From positions 1,612,001 to 1,676,000 of the forward strand of contig NZ_CAKMRI010000001.1 in assembly GCF_928097925.1 (NCBI RefSeq): a stretch of 64,000 bases of DNA, read 5' to 3'. Shown here in pieces: positions 1-6,661 of this stretch. The notes below the pieces were generated by a model. That model saw nothing but the letters and a program-made list of their open reading frames with translations. It ran no database searches and was not told the origin of the DNA. Both the position numbers and the translations under genes were made by a program. The stretch comes from Mediannikoviicoccus vaginalis (lineage in GTDB: Bacteria > Bacillota > Clostridia > Tissierellales > Peptoniphilaceae). Position 1 is the first letter of the stretch. The number at the start of each line of letters is the position of its first letter.

Positions 1-21
1 AATTAAGAAAAGGCGGTAGAT

Positions 22-1452
22 ATGAAAATAAAATTATTAAGCGAAAAAAATAGACTTGAAATATATGAAACACTAAGCATTTTTATGGCAACTGAAGACA
101 TCGAAATAACCTTTGATGATATTGATGAGGGACTTGTCATAGATACTGAAGGTGAAATTAATATATCCTATTTAGAAGAAGGAAAAGTAAAATATAATTT
201 AATTAAAAGAGAGGAAGACTTGAAACTTGACAGTCACTTCGGTTTCAAAATGGCCGTGAAGTATTCTATTATAAAGTTTTTCGAAAAATATTTTAAAAAA
301 GAAGCTCCATGGGGTGTGCTAACTGGCATAAGGCCTGTTAAAGTTGTAAGAAGCCTTATGGAAGAAAAAAGTGAAATTGGAACAATGGAGTACTTGAAAG
401 AAAAATTACTTATTAATAATGAGAATATTAAACTGTTATTGGAAATTTCAAAAATCCAAGATGAAATCATTAGAGATATTAAAAAAGATTCCTATAGCCT
501 CTATGTGAACATTCCATTTTGCACAGGAAGATGTTCCTACTGCTCCTATTCCACATTGATTTTGGAAAAGAATGGAGAAAAGGTAAAGCCATATATTGAA
601 GCGCTAATAAAGGAAATGAAAATTTTAAAGAGATCCTATGGTTATAATCCTACTTCTATATATATAGGAGGAGGCACTCCAACTTCGTTAAAAGAAAATG
701 ACCTTAGAAGGCTTTTAACTGAAATGGGTAAAATTTTTGATTTTAAGTCCTTGCAGGAGTTTACCGTGGAAGCGGGCAGGGAGGACTCATTAACGAAAGA
801 AAAGCTTGAAATTTTAAAAGATAATCATGTTTCAAGGCTATCACTAAATCCACAGAGCTTTAAAGCGGAGACTTTAGAAAAAATTGGTAGAAAGCAGGAC
901 AATGACAATCTAATAAAGATGTATAACGTTGCAAGGGATATGGATTTTTCATGTATCAATATGGATTTAATCATTGGACTACCAGGGGAAGACTTAAATG
1001 ACTTCAACAATACCTTAGATGTTATAAAGAAACTAAACCCAGACAACTTAACAGTTCATACCCTGGCCATTAAAAAGGGATCAAAGATAATGCAAGAAAA
1101 TTCCATGAAAGAAGAATACCTGGAAGCGGAGAAGATGATGCAGCGTGCTTTGGAATTTGCAAAGAAAGAAAATTATCTTCCTTATTATCTATATAGGCAA
1201 AAGAGAATTTTGGGCAATCTTGAAAACATAGGTTTTGCAAAGAAGGATAAAATATGTAAGTACAATATCTACATGATGGAAGAAGTTCAAGATGTGCTTG
1301 GCGTAGGCATGGGCTCAGCGTCAAAGTTTTTAAAAAGCAATGGCCTTATAGAAAATCATAGAAATTATTTAAATATGAGGGACTATTTAGGAAAGCTTGA
1401 TGAAATAATAGAGGAAAAGGAGAATTTAATTGAAAAAGGAAGCAGAAGTTAA
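22..1452 (+). CDS. hemZ: HemZ-like radical SAM protein (coproporphyrinogen III oxidase family)
   Basis: A 476-aa radical SAM enzyme of the oxygen-independent coproporphyrinogen III oxidase/HemW/HemZ superfamily. The [4Fe-4S]-SAM cluster motif CX3CX2C is visible at C167, C171 and C174, followed by the SAM-binding YIGGGTPT and later IGLPGE segments. The N-terminal extension before the radical SAM core carries a GVLTGIRPVK motif typical of HemZ-type proteins, which favours HemZ over HemW. Family members act in the cytoplasm on haem precursors, but no other haem gene is nearby, so the substrate is inferred. The ATG at 22 has a GGCGG-type ribosome site. The next gene overlaps its 3' end by 23 nt, suggesting translational coupling. 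Confidence 0.8.
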   Translation: MKIKLLSEKNRLEIYETLSIFMATEDIEITFDDIDEGLVIDTEGEINISYLEEGKVKYNLIKREEDLKLDSHFGFKMAVKYSIIKFFEKYFKKEAPWGVLTGIRPVKVVRSLMEEKSEIGTMEYLKEKLLINNENIKLLLEISKIQDEIIRDIKKDSYSLYVNIPFCTGRCSYCSYSTLILEKNGEKVKPYIEALIKEMKILKRSYGYNPTSIYIGGGTPTSLKENDLRRLLTEMGKIFDFKSLQEFTVEAGREDSLTKEKLEILKDNHVSRLSLNPQSFKAETLEKIGRKQDNDNLIKMYNVARDMDFSCINMDLIIGLPGEDLNDFNNTLDVIKKLNPDNLTVHTLAIKKGSKIMQENSMKEEYLEAEKMMQRALEFAKKENYLPYYLYRQKRILGNLENIGFAKKDKICKYNIYMMEEVQDVLGVGMGSASKFLKSNGLIENHRNYLNMRDYLGKLDEIIEEKENLIEKGSRS

Positions 1453-1855
1453 AAAAATAATAAAGTATCCCATTGACAAAGTTTATGAAATTTTCACAAA
1501 TAGGGAGGACTACTCTTGGCGAAATGAAATTTCCGAATTTAAAAAGACAGGAGAGGACAGTTTTGAAGAGACAAATCACAATGATTTAACGACAAGATAC
1601 AAGATAATTGAAAAAAGACCACTGGAGTATTTTAAAATTGAAATGGAAAATAAAATTATTGATGGATTCTTTGATGTGAGCTTCAAAAAGATAGATGACA
1701 ACTCTACGGAAGTTTCGCTTCATCAAGTTAATATATACAAAAACTTCCTTTCATACTTGGCAAATTCTATTTTTCTAAGTCTTGATAAAGTGCTAAATCT
1801 CTACATTTATGAGGTGGAAAGGGAGCTAAAGAACAGAAATATTACAGAAATGTAA
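1430..1855 (+). CDS. Small SRPBCC/START-like hypothetical protein
   Basis: A 141-aa cytoplasmic protein without signal or membrane segment. The pattern (N-terminal IKYPIDKVYEIFTN, a central run of alternating strands with YKIIEKRPLEYFKIEME, and a long C-terminal amphipathic helix) resembles the SRPBCC/polyketide-cyclase hydrophobic-pocket fold; this is a fold-level impression only. It starts with TTG at 1430 inside the hemZ-like gene, with AGGAG 5-10 nt upstream, so the two are probably translated from one mRNA. The ligand is unknown. No catalytic residue can be assigned. Confidence 0.6.
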   Translation: MKKEAEVKKIIKYPIDKVYEIFTNREDYSWRNEISEFKKTGEDSFEETNHNDLTTRYKIIEKRPLEYFKIEMENKIIDGFFDVSFKKIDDNSTEVSLHQVNIYKNFLSYLANSIFLSLDKVLNLYIYEVERELKNRNITEM

Positions 1856-1873
1856 TAAAAACCTTAAGAATTT

Positions 1874-1901
1874 TGTAATAATTTTGTAACTCTTTTGTAA
1901 C
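1874..1901 (+). promoter_or_regulatory. Triple WalR-like box array
   Basis: Three copies of TGTAAY at 1874-1879, 1885-1890 and 1896-1901, each separated by exactly 5 nt, give an 11-bp period. This matches the WalR (YycF) box TGTWAH-N5-TGTWAH twice over. Further half-sites lie at 1923-1928 (GTTACA, opposite strand) and 1945-1950 (TGTAAT). The array also forms one arm of a 13-bp inverted repeat (1893-1905 with AAAGGTTACAAAA just downstream). It sits about 120-145 bp upstream of the promoter of the wall-protein gene. Confidence 0.65.
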
Positions 1902-2017
1902 CTTTAAAAAATCAACCAAAAGGTTACAAAAAGTGTTACGTTTTTGTAATAATCATGTGAAAACTTCGAGGAAAACAGCTAAAAAACCTTTATTTTTCAG
2001 CTTTAGAGGCGTTTTTG

Positions 2018-2046
2018 TTGACATGAAAACCTCCTTGGGCTAAAAT
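2018..2046 (+). promoter_or_regulatory. Sigma-A promoter for the CWB2-3D wall protein gene
   Basis: A perfect -35 TTGACA (2018-2023), a 17-bp spacer and -10 TAAAAT (2041-2046). The expected transcription start is near 2053, about 50 nt before the start codon. Confidence 0.8.
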
Positions 2047-2065
2047 ATCCACGTAATGAAAAAAG

Positions 2066-2082
2066 GTTACAGAATAGTTACA
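2066..2082 (-). promoter_or_regulatory. Single WalR-like box in reverse orientation, downstream of the -10
   Basis: GTTACA at 2066-2071 and 2077-2082 are separated by 5 nt, i.e. TGTAAC-N5-TGTAAC on the minus strand. It lies in the predicted early transcribed region, where a bound response regulator would tend to repress; the upstream array would tend to activate. Confidence 0.6.
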
Positions 2083-2103
2083 AGATATTAAGGAGTGTTT
2101 TAT

Positions 2104-3678
2104 TTGAAAATAAAAAATAAAATTGCTGGAGGGTTATTGGCTTTAGCAGTGACTATAAGTCCTATGACAACAACTTTGGCAAATGAAAATTTAGATTTAA
2201 TAAGTGTTAATTCAAAGGAGCTGTCGGAAGTTTCTGAAATGATTACTAACTCAATAGAAGGATTGGAAAATGTATATATTTTAAATTCTGACAAGTTAGT
2301 AGATGGAATTTCAGGGGGAGTTCTAGCAGGTGAAAACAATGGAACAATTGTACTTTTAGAAAATGGAAAACTTTCTGAAAAGTCAATGAACATTGTAAAT
2401 AGTGCAAAAAATGTTTATGCAATAGGTGGAGATCAAACAGTTCCTGAAGATGTTGTAAAAGGCTTAAACAACTACAGAGGAAGAATTTCAGGATTTTCAA
2501 GATTTGATACAGCTGCAGAGCTTGCAAAAAAACTTGATAGCCACAGAAACATAATGATAGCTGACGGAGAAGCATTAGCAGACTCACTTTCAGCAACTGC
2601 ATTCGCTGTTAAGAATGATATGAATATACTTTTAACAAGTGGAGAAAATGTTCCGGAAGCTACTGAAAAGTACTTAAAGGAAAACAGTGTTCAAGAAATC
2701 TACTTTGTTGGTGGAGAATCTTCACTTCCAAGAGCAGCGAAAGAAAAAGTTTATGAAATAGCTGGTAAAGATAAATCAAGAATTGATGACAATACCATTT
2801 ATGGAAAAGACAGATATGAAACTTCACTTGCTCTAATGAATAGATTTGGAGAATTTAACAACATTGTTATAGCAAATGGTAACAACTATGCAGATACAAT
2901 CTTAGCTACAGTAGTTGGATCAAACAAGCAATCACCAATGTTACTTGTTAATAACAACAATGTTTTAGAAGGTGTTAAGAATTTAAATGTAGATAAAATC
3001 TATTCAGTATCTACAAATAACATCTCAAACAACTATTTAAAAAACTTTGTTGAAAAAGTACTTGATAAGTCAGGCGTAGAAATGCCAATAAAGGACTTAG
3101 AAGGAAATGTTATAGATAAGATTGAAAAAGAAGTTCAAAGAACTGGTTGGGTTTCACAAAACTTAAATGTAAGAACAAGCCCAAGCACAAATTCAAAGGT
3201 ACTTGGAACATTAGCTAAGGGAGAAAAAATCTCAGGCTTTATCCAAGGAGACTGGTTAAGAATTTCTTACAACAATGGAACAGCTTATATTTCAAACAAA
3301 TTCATTTCAGATACAGAAGTTAAGAAAGAAGAACCTAAAGAAGTAGAAGTTGCAGGATCAAACGAAAATAATGACGGCAAAGACTTCAGCTATAGTAAGG
3401 TAATGACAGTTAAAGCAACTGCATACTCAATGCACGAAGCTGGACTTAGCTGGCAAACAGCTTCAGGTATCGACCTTAGAAAGAACCCTAAAGTTATTGC
3501 AGTAGATAGAAGAGTTATCCCTCTAGGAACAAAAGTTTATGTAGAAGGATATGGATATGCAATCGCTGGCGATACAGGTGGAGCAATAAAGGGAAATAAG
3601 ATTGATGTTCATATGAACTCAGTTGGAGAATGCTACAATTGGGGAGTAAGAACAGTAAAATTATATATCTTAAAGTAA
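2104..3678 (+). CDS. Secreted cell-wall protein: CWB2 repeats, SH3b and 3D domain
   Basis: A 524-aa exported protein. The N-terminus has a signal peptide (KNKIAGGLLALAVTISP then an ANE-type cleavage region). Residues of about 40-340 hold cell-wall-binding type 2 repeats, with YAIGGDQTVP, RFDTAAEL, YFVGGESSLP and the DRYETSLAL blocks. A bacterial SH3 domain follows (LNVRTSPSTNSKVLGTLAKG). The C-terminus is a 3D domain with the aspartate motif GDTGGAIKGNKIDVHM, the catalytic fold of YabE/RpfB/MltA-like muralytic enzymes. Peptidoglycan cleavage at the surface is therefore likely. I prefer TTG at 2104 because AAGGAG ends 8 nt upstream; the GTG at 2095 lies inside that ribosome site. WalR-like sites upstream fit an autolysin-type role. 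Confidence 0.88.
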   Translation: MKIKNKIAGGLLALAVTISPMTTTLANENLDLISVNSKELSEVSEMITNSIEGLENVYILNSDKLVDGISGGVLAGENNGTIVLLENGKLSEKSMNIVNSAKNVYAIGGDQTVPEDVVKGLNNYRGRISGFSRFDTAAELAKKLDSHRNIMIADGEALADSLSATAFAVKNDMNILLTSGENVPEATEKYLKENSVQEIYFVGGESSLPRAAKEKVYEIAGKDKSRIDDNTIYGKDRYETSLALMNRFGEFNNIVIANGNNYADTILATVVGSNKQSPMLLVNNNNVLEGVKNLNVDKIYSVSTNNISNNYLKNFVEKVLDKSGVEMPIKDLEGNVIDKIEKEVQRTGWVSQNLNVRTSPSTNSKVLGTLAKGEKISGFIQGDWLRISYNNGTAYISNKFISDTEVKKEEPKEVEVAGSNENNDGKDFSYSKVMTVKATAYSMHEAGLSWQTASGIDLRKNPKVIAVDRRVIPLGTKVYVEGYGYAIAGDTGGAIKGNKIDVHMNSVGECYNWGVRTVKLYILK

Positions 3679-3683
3679 TTGAG

Positions 3684-3709
3684 TCGGAGATTAATTCTCC
3701 GATTTTTTT
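3684..3709 (+). terminator. Intrinsic terminator of the CWB2-3D gene
   Basis: TCGGAGA/TCTCCGA stem (3684-3690, 3696-3702) followed by seven T. Confidence 0.85.
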
Positions 3710-3720
3710 ATTTTAATACG

Positions 3721-3745
3721 CAAAAAAGAACCCGAAGGTTCTTTT
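3721..3745 (-). terminator. Intrinsic terminator of the flavodoxin operon
   Basis: AAAAGAACC/GGTTCTTTT stem with a CGAA loop, followed by a T-run when read on the minus strand. It lies just past the flavodoxin stop codon. Confidence 0.8.
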
Positions 3746-3771
3746 GCGAGATTTGGTTAAGATATTAAACT

Positions 3772-4197
3772 CTACTCAGCTAATGCCTTTCCGAGTTCTT
3801 TACATTTTTCAATTGCTTCTGCATCTGGATCGTCATAGGCAGGAAGAGGTGGATAAACTAGTTTTGCACCTTTACCATTTACTCTGCTTTCCCAGTCTAC
3901 CATCCACTCACCATTGTTCCACTCGTAGGAACCAAATATGGCAATCTCTTTTCCAGATAATTTTTCTTCACAAGCTGTAAACATAGGCTCAAAGCTTTCT
4001 TCTTCAAGCACTTCGTCTCCCATTGCTGGACAGCCGAAAGCGACCCTGTCAAATTCGTCCATTTTTTCGGCGCCAAAGTCATCTGATTCAAATAGACTTA
4101 CATCTGCTCCGTTTTCCTTTGCTGAATCAACTATGGCATTAGCCATTTTTTCTGTATTGCCCGTTCCTGACCAATACACTACTGCTATTTTCTTCAT
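3772..4197 (-). CDS. Flavodoxin
   Basis: A 141-aa short-chain flavodoxin. The FMN phosphate loop is WSGTGNTEKMA near the N-terminus, followed by the second flavin loop region FGCPAMGDE and the YEWNNGEWM segment of clostridial flavodoxins. It is a soluble one- or two-electron carrier that replaces ferredoxin when iron is short. The ATG ending at 4197 is chosen because GGAGG lies directly before it; an upstream in-frame ATG would overlap that site. It overlaps the 3' end of the DUF3793 gene by 59 nt and shares its Fur-box promoter, which fits induction under iron limitation. Confidence 0.9.
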   Translation of the reverse strand: MKKIAVVYWSGTGNTEKMANAIVDSAKENGADVSLFESDDFGAEKMDEFDRVAFGCPAMGDEVLEEESFEPMFTACEEKLSGKEIAIFGSYEWNNGEWMVDWESRVNGKGAKLVYPPLPAYDDPDAEAIEKCKELGKALAE

Positions 4198-4765
4198 AAG
4201 TACCTCCATTATAGTTTTTTATAATGTCCATTGTCTCATAGCCTTTGTTATACAAATCCATAAAACAACTTTTGCAATTACAATAAGATTCAAAAATTTT
4301 TTTAGAAGACTTTGCATCTCCATACACTTTCCAAAGTCCCGTCACGATAAAATTATTTCCCTTATTGTTAATAAATCCTTCGACATCACATAGGGGGTAG
4401 TCTAAAAATATCCCTATTTCATGTGGAAATTCATCTTCAGTAGAAAGCCTTTCTTTAAGTTTTTCAAGTAGGCTGTCCTTATGAAAATCCGAATAGCCGA
4501 AGGTATGTAAAAATGCTCTAATTTTCGGACAATTCATCTTTTGTTCTAGTAGCTTTTCGTTGTAGACATAGATTAAAAAGTTTTCTTTTCGCTTCCGCAC
4601 TATTTCGATTTGAATATCAATTGACCTAAGCTTTAAATTCAAATCTTTTATTTCCCTTTGTACTACAAACTCTTTTTTTATGCTGAACAGACTCCCAAGT
4701 TTTATTCCCGCCAGGGTAGGAGCGCAGCATTGGATTAAAAGTTTTTGAAAAATTTTCCTCACCAC
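4139..4765 (-). CDS. DUF3793 family protein
   Basis: About 208 aa. The N-terminal CCAPTLAGIKLGSLF and central HEIGIFLDYPLCDVEGFI stretches are hallmarks of the DUF3793 family of Firmicutes. The C-terminal part holds a CNCKSCF cysteine cluster that may bind metal (inference). The function is unknown, but it is co-transcribed with flavodoxin behind a Fur box, so a role in iron limitation is likely. The start is uncertain: GTG at 4765 lies immediately beside AAGGTG, and a non-ATG start a few codons further in is possible. No signal peptide or membrane span is seen. Confidence 0.75.
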   Translation of the reverse strand: MVRKIFQKLLIQCCAPTLAGIKLGSLFSIKKEFVVQREIKDLNLKLRSIDIQIEIVRKRKENFLIYVYNEKLLEQKMNCPKIRAFLHTFGYSDFHKDSLLEKLKERLSTEDEFPHEIGIFLDYPLCDVEGFINNKGNNFIVTGLWKVYGDAKSSKKIFESYCNCKSCFMDLYNKGYETMDIIKNYNGGTYEENSSSVLVRNGQYRKNG

Positions 4766-4771
4766 CTTAAA

Positions 4772-4792
4772 TAACGATAATCATTATCGTTA
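4772..4792 (-). promoter_or_regulatory. Fur box
   Basis: A perfect palindrome with 10-bp arms around one central base: TAACGATAAT (4772-4781) and ATTATCGTTA (4783-4792). It contains the core of the classic Fur site GATAATNATTATC. It covers the region from just after the -10 element to the ribosome site of the DUF3793-flavodoxin operon, so bound Fur would block initiation. Confidence 0.85.
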
Positions 4793-4797
4793 AATTA

Positions 4798-4826
4798 ATA
4801 ATACCTATTTAAAATAAGAATGTCAA
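4798..4826 (-). promoter_or_regulatory. Promoter of the DUF3793-flavodoxin operon
   Basis: On the minus strand, -35 TTGACA (4821-4826), a 17-bp spacer and -10 TATTAT (4798-4803). The Fur box begins 5 bp downstream of the -10 element. Confidence 0.85.
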
Positions 4827-4851
4827 GGGAAAAGTAAAAAAATTTAGAAAA

Positions 4852-4876
4852 ATAAAAAAAGAGGCCTAGCCTCTTT
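4852..4876 (-). terminator. Intrinsic terminator of mnmH
   Basis: AAAGAGGC/GCCTCTTT stem with a CTA loop, followed by a T-run on the minus strand. It begins within the mnmH stop codon. Confidence 0.8.
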
Positions 4877-5894
4877 AATTTTTTGCCTCATAGATAGCAA
4901 TAAGTTTTTTTACCGATTCTTCTTCGTCAATGTTTAAAATATTAATGTCCACATCTCTTTTTTTATATTTTTTGTCATAATAGTTTTCGCAAAGTTTTGT
5001 TGCAACAATTTTCAAATTGCCGTCAATAATATGTCTTTGAAATTCTTCGATATTTTCTTTTGATATATAACCTTGCAGAAGTCGTAGGGAGTCGAGCAAT
5101 TCTTTTTTATAATCCAACTTTCCATATTCTTCTACTAAGTTTGAAACTCTATGATCCAGTGGTGAGTCTACGCCAATGCAATAGGATTTTTTCATGTTTT
5201 GTATTAATTGCTTAGGTAAATACACATCACCTATTTTTGAAGATTCCCCTTCTATAAAAATCTTTTTGCCATCATATTTTAAAAATTCTTCCAGTAATAA
5301 TGATTCAAACATCTTTTGTGAAGGCTGGGGCATTAACCCTACATGACCCAGATTTGATCCTCTGTGTCTAGCGAGGCCTTCAAGGTCTACAACTGGGTAG
5401 CCTTTATCCCTAAGTGAGTGTAATATTTTTGTTTTTCCACATCCTGTATTTCCCGTAAGAACTATTAGGGAACAAGCTTCACAAATTTTATTTAAATTTT
5501 CCCTAACATACTTCCTATAGCCCTTGTATCCACTTTCAAGTCGGTGGACTTTTATATCCATGGCATTTAAAAGACTTGCAAATGACTTCGATCTGTAGCC
5601 GCCCCTTTGGCAGTATAGCACGAGGTTGTTGTATTCGTGCTCATACTTTAAAATTTCTTCAACAAGGAAAGGAAGCCTTTTTGAAACATAGGACACAGCC
5701 TTTGACTTAGCAAGTTCCTTTGAATGTTTCACATAGGTTTCTCCAACTACGCTTCTCTCTTCATCATTTAATAGATATAGATTTACTGACCCAGGTATAT
5801 GTTCACTTTCATATTCAATTGGTGAACGCAGGTCTATATAAATTGTATTTTCAAGTCTTCTACTGTCTTCATAACTAATATCCCAATTCGTAAT
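4875..5894 (-). CDS. mnmH: tRNA 2-selenouridine synthase (MnmH/SelU), non-canonical start
   Basis: MnmH converts 2-thiouridine at tRNA wobble position 34 to 2-selenouridine using selenophosphate. The protein has a rhodanese domain with the catalytic Cys in YCQRGGYRS (about C95) and a P-loop domain with Walker A GNTGCGKT (about 148-155). The first standard start codon (GTG at 5732) would cut the rhodanese domain in half. The frame is open upstream to 5894 and encodes the expected beginning (NTIYIDLRSPIEYESEHIPG). No ATG, GTG or TTG exists in this part. A strong AGGAGG (5899-5904) is followed 4 nt later by ATT and 7 nt later by ACG, so initiation at ATT (or ACG) is inferred, giving 339 aa, close to family length. 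Its presence implies selenophosphate synthesis in this organism. Confidence 0.82.
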   Translation of the reverse strand: MTNWDISYEDSRRLENTIYIDLRSPIEYESEHIPGSVNLYLLNDEERSVVGETYVKHSKELAKSKAVSYVSKRLPFLVEEILKYEHEYNNLVLYCQRGGYRSKSFASLLNAMDIKVHRLESGYKGYRKYVRENLNKICEACSLIVLTGNTGCGKTKILHSLRDKGYPVVDLEGLARHRGSNLGHVGLMPQPSQKMFESLLLEEFLKYDGKKIFIEGESSKIGDVYLPKQLIQNMKKSYCIGVDSPLDHRVSNLVEEYGKLDYKKELLDSLRLLQGYISKENIEEFQRHIIDGNLKIVATKLCENYYDKKYKKRDVDINILNIDEEESVKKLIAIYEAKN

Positions 5895-5920
5895 ACCACC
5901 TCCTCATGTGGTAAAATATA

Positions 5921-5949
5921 ATTATAAGACTAAATTAGAAAAATGTACA
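5921..5949 (-). promoter_or_regulatory. Probable mnmH promoter
   Basis: On the minus strand, -10 TATAAT (5921-5926), a 17-bp spacer and a weak -35 TGTACA (5944-5949). It lies between mnmH and the divergent ABC transporter operon. Confidence 0.6.
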
Positions 5950-5958
5950 GGTGATTAG

Positions 5959-6660
5959 ATGAGTTATGTTGAAATGATAAATAATGTGAAGACCTATCAG
6001 GTAGGTAGCAATAAAATATATGCAAATAACGAGATAAGTTTTTCCATAGAGAAGGGAGAGTTTGCCATAATCGTTGGGCCTTCCGGAGCAGGAAAGTCCA
6101 CGGTATTAAACATCCTTGGAGGCATGGACACCAATGACTCGGGACAAATTCTAATAGACGGAAAAGATATTTCAAAGTATGATCAAACTGAACTCACCCA
6201 GTATAGAAGAGATGATGTGGGTTTTGTTTTTCAATTTTATAATCTAATTCCAAACCTGACTACAAAGGAAAATGTGGAATTGGCATCACAAATTGTTTCT
6301 GATGCAGAGGATGCGGTGGAGGTTTTAAAGCAAGTTGGTCTAGAACATAGAATGGACAACTTCCCGGCACAGCTTTCTGGTGGAGAACAACAGAGGGTTG
6401 CAATTGCAAGGGCCCTTGCTAAAAAGCCGAAGTTACTTCTATGTGACGAGCCTACAGGGGCTCTAGACTATAGGACTGGAAAGTCCGTACTAAAGCTATT
6501 ACAAAACACCTGTATCGAAACGGGAACAACCGTAATTTTAATTACTCACAATCAAGCCATAACTCCAATTGCGGATAGAGTTATAGAGATTAATGATGCG
6601 AAGGTTAGAGATATTATTATAAATGAAAATCCAAAATCCATAGATGAAATAGAGTGGTAG
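5959..6660 (+). CDS. ABC transporter ATP-binding protein (MacB/LolD type)
   Basis: A 233-aa ATPase with Walker [10 protein letters not shown], the signature [15 protein letters not shown], Walker [12 protein letters not shown] and switch histidine ITHN. This arrangement is that of the MacB/LolD/SalX family, whose partners are FtsX-like permeases; the next gene, 1 nt downstream, encodes exactly such a permease. The substrate cannot be read from the sequence; relatives export peptides, act in antimicrobial-peptide resistance, or move lipoproteins. The ATG at 5959 is preceded by AGGTGA. Confidence 0.9.
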   Translation: MSYVEMINNVKTYQVGSNKIYANNEISFSIEKGEFAIIVGPSGAGKSTVLNILGGMDTNDSGQILIDGKDISKYDQTELTQYRRDDVGFVFQFYNLIPNLTTKENVELASQIVSDAEDAVEVLKQVGLEHRMDNFPAQLSGGEQQRVAIARALAKKPKLLLCDEPTGALDYRTGKSVLKLLQNTCIETGTTVILITHNQAITPIADRVIEINDAKVRDIIINENPKSIDEIEW

Positions 6661-6661
6661 T

